The notes below the pieces were generated by a model. It was not told the origin of the DNA. It saw only the letters and a program-made list of their open reading frames with translations, and made no database searches. A stretch of DNA of 64,000 nt, from NCBI RefSeq assembly GCF_007164725.1, contig NZ_AP019697.1, positions 1,399,501 to 1,463,500 of the forward strand. Reading direction: 5' to 3'. Made by a program: the position numbers and the translations under genes. This document shows, one piece after another, positions 27,295 through 36,577 of this stretch (its first letter is position 1; every line of letters begins with the position of its first letter). The DNA is from Dialister hominis. Lineage in GTDB: Bacteria; Bacillota; Negativicutes; Veillonellales; Dialisteraceae.

Positions 27295-27940
27295 TTTTAT
27301 TGCTCTGACAAGGATGACGGATCCTATATAAATTTTGTTCTCAACAGCTCTTCAATACATATTGAAGGGCTGTTTTTGTGTTCAGATCTGTATTTGTCCT
27401 TGGTAAAAATTCTTTCCCTGAATTCTATAACGTTTCAGTAATGACTTATAGCGCATATTGATAAGTTTTTGATTCTTAACGTAGTATTAACAAGATTTTA
27501 TGCATTTCATTACAGAATTATCTCCGATATCCACCATTATATCCTACACTTCCCGCATTTATGTCCATGATTTCTTCTCTTCGCCTTGCATCTACAATTT
27601 CCCGTTTTCTTCGTGTTTATCGATAATCCAAGGGTTTATCTATATTATCTGCTCTATATCCTGAGTATTTCACCCACGATTGGTATCTATTTGTATATAG
27701 GTTTACCACATCATTACATCTTATAACATTTTTATTATGCTATACATTTTCATGTATTTTATTAACCATATTGTGATAGTTACCCATTTTTATCTAATCG
27801 GTTTCTAAAATGGTATTGGAATCAATTCCCATTTATAACTATCATAAGGCCAGATGAAGCATTAATCATCATATGAGGACGCTGCCATGACGTGCACACA
27901 TGGCTCATGCATCCAAATTCACATTCAGAGGGAGGTTTCC
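27295..27940. promoter_or_regulatory. Long AT-rich leader upstream of speF
   Basis: About 560 bases after the terminator at 27343-27377 carry no convincing gene of ordinary size. The tract is AT-rich, and 27540-27610 is rich in C and T and poor in G, like a Rho loading site. A 19-codon frame (27567-27626, MISSLRLASTISRFLRVYR) lies inside it without a good ribosome site. A TTGATA (27458-27463) and TAGTAT (27482-27487) spaced 18 bases could be a promoter. E. coli speF is controlled by a leader peptide plus Rho, so this leader may regulate by a similar logic; that is inference. Confidence 0.45.
27343..27377 (+). terminator. Intrinsic terminator, probably native to the LysR gene
   Basis: AACAGC, CTTCAATA and their inverses form a long stem around CAT, followed by five T residues. 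It lies 12 bases after the stop codon that the LysR gene would reach without IS1182 copy B. Confidence 0.8.
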
Positions 27941-30124
27941 ATGTTGAACCAGTTAAAAATCGCTTATACAAAGAAAGCTCTGGAAATTTTCGGTTCCATC
28001 AAAGGCCGTGACATTGTTGATGTCAATCATACTGATTTCACCGACATTGCATCTGTCGTTATGACGGATGCTGAAGAAGATCGTTTTGTCTTCGATAAAG
28101 AGATGCTCTTTTCTTTCAATATCCCTGTCTTCTTCATCAAAACGAAGGCTGGCCTTGTAGATGATTCTGTCATCGGAAAGGTATACCGCGTCATCGATCT
28201 CAATGATACGGATCATGCTTTCTATGACCGTCAGATAGAAAGCGCTGCTTCTCATTACGAAGACGCTATTCTTCCTCCTTTCTTCAAGGATCTCAAGAAG
28301 TATGTTGAAAACGGTTATTCCCAGTTCGACTGCCCAGGCCATCAGGGCGGCGCTTTCTTTAGGAAGCATCCGGCCGGACGCGCTTTCTATGATTTCTTCG
28401 GTGAGAATACCTTCAGGGCTGATCTTTGCAACGCCGACGTTGCCATGGGCGATCTCCTCATCCATGAAGGCCCGGCTCTCGCTGCACAGAAGCATGCGGC
28501 ACGCGTCTACAACGCTGACAAGACATACTTCGTTTTGAATGGCACTTCCACTTCCAACAAGGTTGTACTGAATGCTGTCCTCACTCCGGGCGACATCGTT
28601 CTCTTCGACAGGAACAATCATAAGTCTGTCGATCACGGCGCTCTTGTCATTGCCGGCGCAACGCCTGTTTATCTGGAAACGGCAAGAAATGCCTTCGGCT
28701 CCATCGGCGGCATCCTTGACCACTGCTTCAATGAGGATTACATCAGAAAGCTCGTCGCGGAGAAGGATCCTGTCAAGGCAAAGGCTAAGCGCCCGATCCG
28801 CCTGGCTGTCATCCAGCTTGGCACGTATGACGGATGCATTTACAACGCACGCCAGGTTGTTGACCGCATCGGCCATCTCTGCGATTACATCTTCTTCGAC
28901 TCTGCCTGGGTCGGTTATGAGGAATTCATTCCGATGATGAAGGACTGCAGTCCGCTTCTTCTCGACCTTGGTCCGGAAGACCCCGGCATTTTCGTCAGCC
29001 AGTCTGTCCATAAGCAGCAGGCCGGTTTCTCCATGACGTCCATGGTCCATAAGAAGGATGCCCACATCAAGGGACAGGACCGCTACGTCCCACATAAGCG
29101 CGTCAACAATGCTTTCATGATGCATGCTTCCACTTCCCCGCTCTACCAGCTCTTCGCAGCTCTTGATGTCAATGCCAAGATGCATGAAGGCGAAGCAGGC
29201 AAAAAGCTCTGGGCAGATGCTGTGAAGCTTGTCATCAATACGCGCAAGCAGGTCCTCCGCAACTGCCATTACATCCGTCCGCTCGTTCCGCCTGTTGTCT
29301 ATGGCAAGAAGTGGGAAGACGGCGATACCGACAAGATGGCAAACGATATGAACTACTGGGCTTTCGAACCGGGTGCCAAATGGCATGGTTTCGAAGGCTA
29401 TGCCAAGGGCCAGTACTTCATCGATCCGATGAAGCTGCAGTTCGTTACGGCCGGCATTGATGTGGAACATGGCGGATACGAGAAGTTCGGCATCCCGGGC
29501 AATATTCTTGCCAACTATCTGCGTGAAAACGGCATCATTCCTGAAAAGTGCGACCTGAATGATATCCTCTTCCTCATGACTCCGGCTGAAACAGCGACCA
29601 AGATGGATGACCTCGTCGCCAAACTTGTCCGCTTTGAAAAGCTCATCGATGAGGATGCTCCGATGTCTGAAGTGCTTCCGAGCATTTACAAGGCTTACCA
29701 GGATAAGTACAAGGGATACACCATCCGCCGTCTCTGCCAGGAAATGCATGATTTCTACAAGGACCGCGAAGTGTCCACGCTGCAGAAGGAACTTTTCCTG
29801 AAGGACTACTTCCCGAAGTATGTCATGAATCCTCAGGAAGCACAGTATGAATTCATGAGAGGTCATGGCGAACTCGTAGATCTTGCCGAGGCTGAAGGAA
29901 GAACAGCCCTGGAAGGCGCTCTCCCCTATCCGCCAGGAGTCATCTGCGTACACGCCGGCGAAGCATGGACCAAGACGGCTGTTGCCTACTTCTTGGACCT
30001 CGTGGAAGGAATCAACCAGCTCCCGGGCTTTGCTCCTGAAATCCAGGGTGTCTATGTCCAGGAAGGTGAAGACGGCCTGAAGCACGCTTACGGATATGTC
30101 CTCAAAAAGGAATTTGAAAAATAA
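27941..30124 (+). CDS. speF: Ornithine decarboxylase, inducible type (copy 1)
   Basis: A 727-residue fold-type I PLP decarboxylase that converts ornithine to putrescine and CO2, consuming a proton. It has the N-terminal wing domain, the PLP lysine in SQSVHKQQAGFS and the EGALPYPPGVICV C-terminal region, all close to E. coli SpeC/SpeF. potE directly downstream (66 bases) points to the inducible SpeF role in acid resistance and polyamine supply. The start at 27941 has GGGAGG and is shared with copy 2; an ATG 18 codons earlier is specific to this copy. It differs from copy 2 (34341-36524) at one residue I can find (Ala for Glu in TAV-YFLDL). Lysine or arginine as substrate is less likely. Confidence 0.92.
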   Translation: MLNQLKIAYTKKALEIFGSIKGRDIVDVNHTDFTDIASVVMTDAEEDRFVFDKEMLFSFNIPVFFIKTKAGLVDDSVIGKVYRVIDLNDTDHAFYDRQIESAASHYEDAILPPFFKDLKKYVENGYSQFDCPGHQGGAFFRKHPAGRAFYDFFGENTFRADLCNADVAMGDLLIHEGPALAAQKHAARVYNADKTYFVLNGTSTSNKVVLNAVLTPGDIVLFDRNNHKSVDHGALVIAGATPVYLETARNAFGSIGGILDHCFNEDYIRKLVAEKDPVKAKAKRPIRLAVIQLGTYDGCIYNARQVVDRIGHLCDYIFFDSAWVGYEEFIPMMKDCSPLLLDLGPEDPGIFVSQSVHKQQAGFSMTSMVHKKDAHIKGQDRYVPHKRVNNAFMMHASTSPLYQLFAALDVNAKMHEGEAGKKLWADAVKLVINTRKQVLRNCHYIRPLVPPVVYGKKWEDGDTDKMANDMNYWAFEPGAKWHGFEGYAKGQYFIDPMKLQFVTAGIDVEHGGYEKFGIPGNILANYLRENGIIPEKCDLNDILFLMTPAETATKMDDLVAKLVRFEKLIDEDAPMSEVLPSIYKAYQDKYKGYTIRRLCQEMHDFYKDREVSTLQKELFLKDYFPKYVMNPQEAQYEFMRGHGELVDLAEAEGRTALEGALPYPPGVICVHAGEAWTKTAVAYFLDLVEGINQLPGFAPEIQGVYVQEGEDGLKHAYGYVLKKEFEK

Positions 30125-30190
30125 TACAGCAAGGGTGGAAATGGGCTTCCACGACGGAAGCCCGGATCCCTCCCAATCAAGGAGGTAATC

Positions 30191-31552
30191 ATGAGTAACA
30201 GCTCAAATAAAATGAGCGTATTCCAGCTGACCATTTTAACAGCGGTCAATATGATGGGCTCCGGCATCATCATGCTGCCATCCAAGCTGGCACAGGTCGG
30301 CGCGCTCTCTATCGTTTCCTGGCTCGTAACTGCAGTAGGTTCCATGTGTCTGGCATACGTTTTCGCAAAATGCGGCATGTATGCTAAAAAAGGCGGCGGC
30401 ATGGGCGGTTATGCCGAATACTCTTTCGGGAAAGCCGGCAACTTTATGGCAAACTATACTTACGGCGTTTCACTGATTTTTGCAAATACTGCTATCGCTA
30501 TTTCTGCCGTAGGTTATGCGCTCGGGTTCCTGAATAAATCCCTCGATCCTATTATGACCTGCGCCGCTACCATCTTCACACTCTGGCTGGCTACCGTCCT
30601 GAACTTTGGCGGCGCTAAATACACTGGTCGCGTTTCCTCCATTACTGTATGGGGCGTCATCATTCCATGTATCGGTCTTGCACTGATTGGCTGGTTCTGG
30701 TTCTCTCCTTCCTTGTATATCGCTAACTGGAACGTACATGACATGAGCTTTGGCAGCGCTGCTATCAATGCTATTACCATGACCCTGTGGGCATTCCTCG
30801 GAATGGAATCTGCATGCGCCAATGCAGATGCCGTTGATAATCCGGAAACGAACGTACCGAAGGCCGTTCTCGGCGGAACACTGATTGCCGCAGCCTGCTA
30901 CATCGTTTCCACCAACATCATCTTCGGCATTATTCCTTCTGAAGATCTTGTCAGCAGTTCTGCTCCATTCGGACTTGTATTTGCTCACATGTTCGGACCG
31001 ACCGTCGGCCGCATTATCATGGGCCTCATGGTTCTCTCCTGCTTCGGTTCCCTGCTTGGCTGGCAGTTCACCATTGCCAACGTATTCAAGGCAGGCAGTG
31101 ATGTAGGATATTTCCCGGCATTCATGAAGAAAATCACATCTACTGAAACTCCATTGATCGGCATGGTAACCATTACCGTTATTCAGTCCCTCTTCTCGCT
31201 GATGACCATCAGCCCGACACTGAATGATCAGTTTGAAACACTCGTCAATCTGGCCGTCATTACGAATATCGTTCCGTACCTGCTCTGTATGGCAGCTATC
31301 GTCGTCATCATGAAAGCAGTCAACCACTTGGGCTCTGAACTGAAAACGACTAAATTCATTGCATTCGTTGCTTCCATTTATAGCTTGTATGCCTGCTATG
31401 CTTCCGGGTTCGAAGCAATGACATACGGCTCTATCGTTACCTTCTTCGGCTGGACACTTTATGGTCTGGTTTCCGATAAATTCGATCTTGATAAAGCCGA
31501 AGCCGACAACAAGGCCATTGAAGAAGCCGCTGCAGAAGCAGCAAAACAGTAA
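30191..31552 (+). CDS. potE: Putrescine-ornithine antiporter
   Basis: A 453-residue APC-superfamily transporter with about 12 membrane segments. The N-terminal VNMMGSGIIMLPSKLA and GGMGGYAEYSFGKAGNFMAN stretches match E. coli PotE nearly word for word, as do the ALNFGGAKYTGRVSSITVWG-like and TLWAFLGMESACAN regions. It exchanges external ornithine for putrescine made by SpeF, exporting one acid equivalent per cycle. A strong AAGGAGG precedes the ATG. It is cotranscribed with speF copy 1 and ends at its own terminator. Confidence 0.95.
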   Translation: MSNSSNKMSVFQLTILTAVNMMGSGIIMLPSKLAQVGALSIVSWLVTAVGSMCLAYVFAKCGMYAKKGGGMGGYAEYSFGKAGNFMANYTYGVSLIFANTAIAISAVGYALGFLNKSLDPIMTCAATIFTLWLATVLNFGGAKYTGRVSSITVWGVIIPCIGLALIGWFWFSPSLYIANWNVHDMSFGSAAINAITMTLWAFLGMESACANADAVDNPETNVPKAVLGGTLIAAACYIVSTNIIFGIIPSEDLVSSSAPFGLVFAHMFGPTVGRIIMGLMVLSCFGSLLGWQFTIANVFKAGSDVGYFPAFMKKITSTETPLIGMVTITVIQSLFSLMTISPTLNDQFETLVNLAVITNIVPYLLCMAAIVVIMKAVNHLGSELKTTKFIAFVASIYSLYACYASGFEAMTYGSIVTFFGWTLYGLVSDKFDLDKAEADNKAIEEAAAEAAKQ

Positions 31553-31600
31553 GCAATAGTAACTTCAACTAATCAATTACCATCATCTCCATCCTTTATA

Positions 31601-31637
31601 AAGCATCGCCCTCTCGATAGGGCGATGCTTCTTTTTT
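31601..31637 (+). terminator. Intrinsic terminator after potE
   Basis: AAGCATCGCCC and GGGCGATGCTT form an 11-bp stem around an 8-base loop, followed by CTTTTTT. It ends the speF-potE transcript. Confidence 0.92.
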
Positions 31638-31680
31638 GTCCGATTGATTCTTCGGATTGATTACAGGATCCTGACAAACT

Positions 31681-31712
31681 AAAAAGACGGCATCACCTGA
31701 ATGATGATGCCG
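31681..31712 (-). terminator. Intrinsic terminator after the middle decarboxylase
   Basis: On the minus strand GGCATCA pairs with TGATGCC around a 9-base loop, followed by GTCTTTTT. It faces the potE terminator across about 45 bases. Confidence 0.85.
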
Positions 31713-31723
31713 CCCTGCTGGTG

Positions 31724-33907
31724 TTATTTATATAGTTTTTCGTATTCCCTTGTTAGGACATAGGCATAGGGTGTTATCTTTCCATCAGGATCTTTTTCCC
31801 TGTAAACGCCCTGCAGTTCCGGTTCAAATCCGGGAAAGACATTCGCAACTTCCGCAAAATCGAGGAAATAATCCAGCGCAGTTCTTGTCCATCGTTCACC
31901 TGCCTGAACGCATGTAACTCCAGGCGGATACGGAACAGCCGCCTGAAGGACTACACGTCCTTCCACTTCACGAAGAGGAATCAATTCTCCCTGCCCTTTG
32001 ACCAGTGCCCAGTTTGCCTGCTGAGGGCTCATGAAATATTCAGGAAAATAGGCTTTCTGGAACATTCTCTTCTGCAGGATGTTGATCTTTCTGTCTTTAT
32101 AGAAATCATGCATTTCCTGGCAAAGTCTCCGGATCGTGTATCCTCTGTATTTCTCTTCATACTTTCTATATATAGATGGAATGACTTTTTCCATGGGGGA
32201 ATCCTGGTCGATATGCTTTTCAAAACGAACGAGCTTTGCAATCAGGTCTTTAAGCTTTGTCGGTGTTTCTGCCGGCGTCATCAGGAAAAGGATATCATTC
32301 AAATCGCATTTCTCCGGGATGACATCGTTATCCCTAAGATAATCTGCCAATATGATCCCGGGAATACCAAAATCTTCATACTCCCCGTTTTCCATATTGA
32401 TTCCCGGAGTCATCAGCTGCAGTTTCATAGGATCAATGAAATACTGACTCTTCGTATATCCCTGGAAAGAATGCCACTTTCCTCCCGGCTCAAAGGCAAA
32501 GTAGGAAATATCATTGGCCATATCCTCCGTGTCGCCATCTTCCCACTTGCTGCCATGAACAACAGGAGGCACAATCGGGCGAAGATATTTACAATGACGG
32601 ATGACAGATTTTCTTGCTTCAATGGCGTTGACTATACATTCATGCCAAAGCAGCTTTCCGCTCTCCCCTTCCTGCATCTTTGCATTCATATCAAGTGATG
32701 CAAAGATCTGGTAATTCGGTGAAGTCGAAGAATTGACCATGAAAGAGTTATTCAGGATCTTATGCGGCAGGTAGCGCTTCTGGCCTTTGATATGAGAATC
32801 TTTCTTCAGTATCTGCGAGGCCTGCGAGAATCCGGCCTGCTGTTTATGAACAGACTGCACGACAATAATTCCCGGATCTTCAGGTCCCAGATTCAGGAGA
32901 AGAGGACTGCAGTCTTTCATCATGGGAATAAACTGCTCGTATCCGACCCAGGCCGAATCAAAGAAGATATAATCACAAAGATGCCCGATTTTATCCACGA
33001 CCTGACGGGCATTATATATGCAGCCGTCATAATTGCCAAGCTGGATAACGGCTGCCCTGAGCGGCCTGTCCATCATGGCACGCTTGGGGTCTCTTTCCGC
33101 AATCAGCATGCGTATATACTCTTCATTGAAGCAATGATCCAGCACACCGCCAATAAGGCCGAACGGATTCCTTGCTGTTTCCAGATAAATCGGAATAGCT
33201 CCCGCCTGTATCAGTGCACCATAGCCTATCGATTTATGGTTGTTTCTTTCATAAAGAACCAGATCTCCTGGTGCTAAAAGCGCATTTAAAACAACCTTGT
33301 TCGCTCCGGATGTCCCGTTCAGCACAAAATACGCTTTATCCGCATGGAAGACCTTCGCTGCATGTTTTTGGGCGGCGAGTGCCGGTCCCTCATGAATAAG
33401 AAGATCTCCCATAGCGACGTCTGCATTGCAAAGATCAGCGCGGAATGTGTTTTCTCCATAAAAATCATAGAAGATTTTACCGCCCGGATGTTTTCTGAAA
33501 TAAGCTCCGCCCTGATGTCCAGGGCAGTCAAATTCAGAATTTCCGCGTTCTACGTACTTCAGCAGACTCCCGAAAAATGGTGGAAGAATCTCTTCTTCAT
33601 ATTTTTCAGCTGCATTTACAATCTGGCGTTCATAGAAACCATGCTCTCCATGCTGGAGGTCGATGATTCCTGAAGCACACTCTATGAGTTTCTCAACATT
33701 GCTCTCGCCTGTCAAAATCAGAAATACAGGAACACCAAAAGCACGGATCTTTTCATTTTCGGCAAATTCCGAATCCAGATCTGTAATGATGAGTGCCGAC
33801 GTATCTGTAAAATCAGTTTGTGCCGCCTTAATGGAATCCCTTCCATTAACTGTTCCGAATATTTCAAATGCCCTCTCGGTATAGGCAATCTTTAACCGTC
33901 TCGGCAT
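31724..33907 (-). CDS. Ornithine/lysine/arginine decarboxylase, divergent paralogue
   Basis: A 727-residue PLP decarboxylase, about two-thirds identical by eye to the two speF copies around it and on the opposite strand. It keeps the PLP lysine (VQSVHKQQAGFSQASQI) and the C-terminal GAAVPYPPGV-like stretch (AAVPYPPGVTCVQAGERW). The wing domain at the N-terminus differs most (EFAENEKIRAFGVPVFLILTG), so effector binding may differ. The start at 33907 has GGAGGG and gives the same 727-residue length as the others; an ATG 18 codons earlier lacks one. Substrate is probably ornithine, less certainly than for the flanking copies. Confidence 0.88.
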   Translation of the reverse strand: MPRRLKIAYTERAFEIFGTVNGRDSIKAAQTDFTDTSALIITDLDSEFAENEKIRAFGVPVFLILTGESNVEKLIECASGIIDLQHGEHGFYERQIVNAAEKYEEEILPPFFGSLLKYVERGNSEFDCPGHQGGAYFRKHPGGKIFYDFYGENTFRADLCNADVAMGDLLIHEGPALAAQKHAAKVFHADKAYFVLNGTSGANKVVLNALLAPGDLVLYERNNHKSIGYGALIQAGAIPIYLETARNPFGLIGGVLDHCFNEEYIRMLIAERDPKRAMMDRPLRAAVIQLGNYDGCIYNARQVVDKIGHLCDYIFFDSAWVGYEQFIPMMKDCSPLLLNLGPEDPGIIVVQSVHKQQAGFSQASQILKKDSHIKGQKRYLPHKILNNSFMVNSSTSPNYQIFASLDMNAKMQEGESGKLLWHECIVNAIEARKSVIRHCKYLRPIVPPVVHGSKWEDGDTEDMANDISYFAFEPGGKWHSFQGYTKSQYFIDPMKLQLMTPGINMENGEYEDFGIPGIILADYLRDNDVIPEKCDLNDILFLMTPAETPTKLKDLIAKLVRFEKHIDQDSPMEKVIPSIYRKYEEKYRGYTIRRLCQEMHDFYKDRKINILQKRMFQKAYFPEYFMSPQQANWALVKGQGELIPLREVEGRVVLQAAVPYPPGVTCVQAGERWTRTALDYFLDFAEVANVFPGFEPELQGVYREKDPDGKITPYAYVLTREYEKLYK

Positions 33908-34340
33908 ATAGATTCCCTCCATTTTTCCCTTGGCAAAGCTTTGAAAAAAGAGCTCGTTCAAGCTTCATGCCATTATTTTCCATTACTTTAAGTATATCAA
34001 ATTTTAACCGTTAAGGCACGGAAATTGTCGAAGAAATCAATGGTTCTCGGCATTTTTAATTACACAGGCAAACCTATTCACTTGCGAAATATTTCCATAA
34101 AATACTGCGTAGAATCATGCCCGGTCAAGCAGGCTGAAACATGCGCCGGTTAAGGTAAAATTCAGCTTGCTTTCCTGTCCTTTATGCTATAATGACTTAG
34201 ATAGTTTCACTAACTACCAACACTAAAGATCTGAATGACAGAAGACAGGATTTCTTTCCATATGGCTGCCCTTTTCCAAGGGTCTTTTTCATGTCAAAGT
34301 ACTGCTTTCCATCCAAATTCACATTCAGAGGGAGGTTTCC
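33908..34340. promoter_or_regulatory. Divergent control region between two decarboxylase genes
   Basis: 433 bases with no gene. On the plus strand TTGCTT (34167-34172) and TATAAT (34188-34193) are spaced 15 bases, a plausible but short-spaced promoter for speF copy 2. A small CCCTT/AAGGG hairpin followed by TCTTTTT lies at about 34268-34289. The last 30 or so bases (CATCCAAATTCACATTCAG onward) match the sequence just before speF copy 1, which marks the left edge of the duplication. Confidence 0.5.
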
Positions 34341-36524
34341 ATGTTGAACCAGTTAAAAATCGCTTATACAAAGAAAGCTCTGGAAATTTTCGGTTCCATC
34401 AAAGGCCGTGACATTGTTGATGTCAATCATACTGATTTCACCGACATTGCATCTGTCGTTATGACGGATGCTGAAGAAGATCGTTTTGTCTTCGATAAAG
34501 AGATGCTCTTTTCTTTCAATATCCCTGTCTTCTTCATCAAAACGAAGGCTGGCCTTGTAGATGATTCTGTCATCGGAAAGGTATACCGCGTCATCGATCT
34601 CAATGATACGGATCATGCTTTCTATGACCGTCAGATAGAAAGCGCTGCTTCTCATTACGAAGACGCTATTCTTCCTCCTTTCTTCAAGGATCTCAAGAAG
34701 TATGTTGAAAACGGTTATTCCCAGTTCGACTGCCCAGGCCATCAGGGCGGCGCTTTCTTCAGGAAGCATCCGGCCGGACGCGCTTTCTATGATTTCTTCG
34801 GTGAGAATACCTTCAGGGCTGATCTTTGCAACGCCGACGTTGCCATGGGCGATCTCCTCATCCATGAAGGCCCGGCTCTCGCTGCACAGAAGCATGCGGC
34901 ACGCGTCTACAACGCTGACAAGACATACTTCGTTTTGAATGGCACTTCCACTTCCAACAAGGTTGTACTGAATGCTGTCCTCACTCCGGGCGACATCGTT
35001 CTCTTCGACAGGAACAATCATAAGTCTGTCGATCACGGCGCTCTTGTCATTGCCGGCGCAACGCCTGTTTATCTGGAAACGGCAAGAAATGCCTTCGGCT
35101 CCATCGGCGGCATCCTTGACCACTGCTTCAATGAGGATTACATCAGAAAGCTCGTCGCGGAGAAGGATCCTGTCAAGGCAAAGGCTAAGCGCCCGATCCG
35201 CCTGGCTGTCATCCAGCTTGGCACGTATGACGGATGCATTTACAACGCACGCCAGGTTGTTGACCGCATCGGCCATCTCTGCGATTACATCTTCTTCGAC
35301 TCTGCCTGGGTCGGTTATGAGGAATTCATTCCGATGATGAAGGACTGCAGTCCGCTTCTTCTCGACCTTGGTCCGGAAGACCCCGGCATTTTCGTCAGCC
35401 AGTCTGTCCATAAGCAGCAGGCCGGTTTCTCCATGACGTCCATGGTCCATAAGAAGGATGCCCACATCAAAGGACAGGACCGCTACGTCCCACATAAGCG
35501 CGTCAACAATGCTTTCATGATGCATGCTTCCACTTCCCCGCTCTACCAGCTCTTCGCAGCTCTTGATGTCAATGCCAAGATGCATGAAGGCGAAGCAGGC
35601 AAAAAGCTCTGGGCAGATGCTGTGAAGCTTGTCATCAATACGCGCAAGCAGGTCCTCCGCAACTGCCATTACATCCGTCCGCTCGTTCCGCCTGTTGTCT
35701 ATGGCAAGAAGTGGGAAGACGGCGATACCGACAAGATGGCAAACGATATGAACTACTGGGCTTTCGAACCGGGTGCCAAATGGCATGGTTTCGAAGGCTA
35801 TGCCAAGGGCCAGTACTTCATTGATCCGATGAAGCTGCAGTTCGTTACGGCCGGCATTGATGTGGAACATGGCGGATACGAGAAGTTCGGCATCCCGGGC
35901 AATATCCTTGCCAACTATCTGCGTGAAAACGGCATCATTCCTGAAAAGTGCGACCTGAATGATATCCTCTTCCTCATGACTCCGGCTGAAACAGCGACCA
36001 AGATGGATGACCTCGTCGCCAAACTTGTCCGCTTTGAAAAGCTCATCGATGAGGATGCTCCGATGTCTGAAGTGCTTCCGAGCATTTACAAGGCTTACCA
36101 GGATAAGTACAAGGGATACACCATCCGCCGTCTCTGCCAGGAAATGCATGATTTCTACAAGGACCGCGAAGTGTCCACGCTGCAGAAGGAACTCTTCCTG
36201 AAGGATTACTTCCCGAAGTATGTCATGAATCCGCAGGAAGCACAGTATGAATTCATGAGAGGCCATGGCGAACTCGTAGACCTTGCCGAGGCTGAAGGAA
36301 GAACGGCTCTGGAAGGCGCTCTCCCCTATCCGCCAGGAGTCATCTGCGTACACGCCGGTGAAGCATGGACCAAGACGGCTGTTGAATACTTCCTGGATCT
36401 TGTGGAAGGAATCAACCAGCTCCCGGGCTTTGCTCCTGAAATCCAGGGTGTCTATGTCCAGGAAGGCGAAGACGGCCTGAAACACGCTTACGGATATGTC
36501 CTCAAGAAGGAATTTGAAAAATAA
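34341..36524 (+). CDS. speF: Ornithine decarboxylase (copy 2)
   Basis: A 727-residue near-identical duplicate of the gene at 27941-30124. I see one residue change and scattered silent changes, concentrated in the last 400 bases. Homology starts about 30 bases before the ATG and stops within a few bases of the stop codon, so only the gene and its ribosome site were copied. No transporter follows; the next gene converges from the other strand. The product should be the same enzyme under a different promoter. Confidence 0.92.
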   Translation: MLNQLKIAYTKKALEIFGSIKGRDIVDVNHTDFTDIASVVMTDAEEDRFVFDKEMLFSFNIPVFFIKTKAGLVDDSVIGKVYRVIDLNDTDHAFYDRQIESAASHYEDAILPPFFKDLKKYVENGYSQFDCPGHQGGAFFRKHPAGRAFYDFFGENTFRADLCNADVAMGDLLIHEGPALAAQKHAARVYNADKTYFVLNGTSTSNKVVLNAVLTPGDIVLFDRNNHKSVDHGALVIAGATPVYLETARNAFGSIGGILDHCFNEDYIRKLVAEKDPVKAKAKRPIRLAVIQLGTYDGCIYNARQVVDRIGHLCDYIFFDSAWVGYEEFIPMMKDCSPLLLDLGPEDPGIFVSQSVHKQQAGFSMTSMVHKKDAHIKGQDRYVPHKRVNNAFMMHASTSPLYQLFAALDVNAKMHEGEAGKKLWADAVKLVINTRKQVLRNCHYIRPLVPPVVYGKKWEDGDTDKMANDMNYWAFEPGAKWHGFEGYAKGQYFIDPMKLQFVTAGIDVEHGGYEKFGIPGNILANYLRENGIIPEKCDLNDILFLMTPAETATKMDDLVAKLVRFEKLIDEDAPMSEVLPSIYKAYQDKYKGYTIRRLCQEMHDFYKDREVSTLQKELFLKDYFPKYVMNPQEAQYEFMRGHGELVDLAEAEGRTALEGALPYPPGVICVHAGEAWTKTAVEYFLDLVEGINQLPGFAPEIQGVYVQEGEDGLKHAYGYVLKKEFEK

Positions 36525-36527
36525 CAG

Positions 36528-36566
36528 CAAAAGCACCGTTTCCCAATGCGGAAGCGGTACTTTTTG
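36528..36566. terminator. Bidirectional terminator between speF copy 2 and the efflux operon
   Basis: AAAAGCACCG and CGGTACTTTTT pair, with one bulge, around a 16-base loop. A-run and T-run on the two sides fit use by both converging genes. Confidence 0.75.
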
Positions 36567-36577
36567 CGTGTAATGAT

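Noticed and set aside
27567-27626. A 19-codon frame as a definite leader peptide gene
   Set aside because: No ribosome site and no similarity to known SpeFL peptides; kept only as part of a finding.
27887-27940. An 18-codon N-terminal extension of SpeF copy 1
   Set aside because: A weak ribosome site exists, but the extension is absent from copy 2 and the family start is at 27941.
27953-30085. A 710-codon open frame antisense to speF copy 1, and a similar one opposite copy 2 (34353-36536)
   Set aside because: Exact antisense of a well-conserved enzyme; no ribosome site or recognisable motif. Codon bias of the real gene keeps the opposite frame open.
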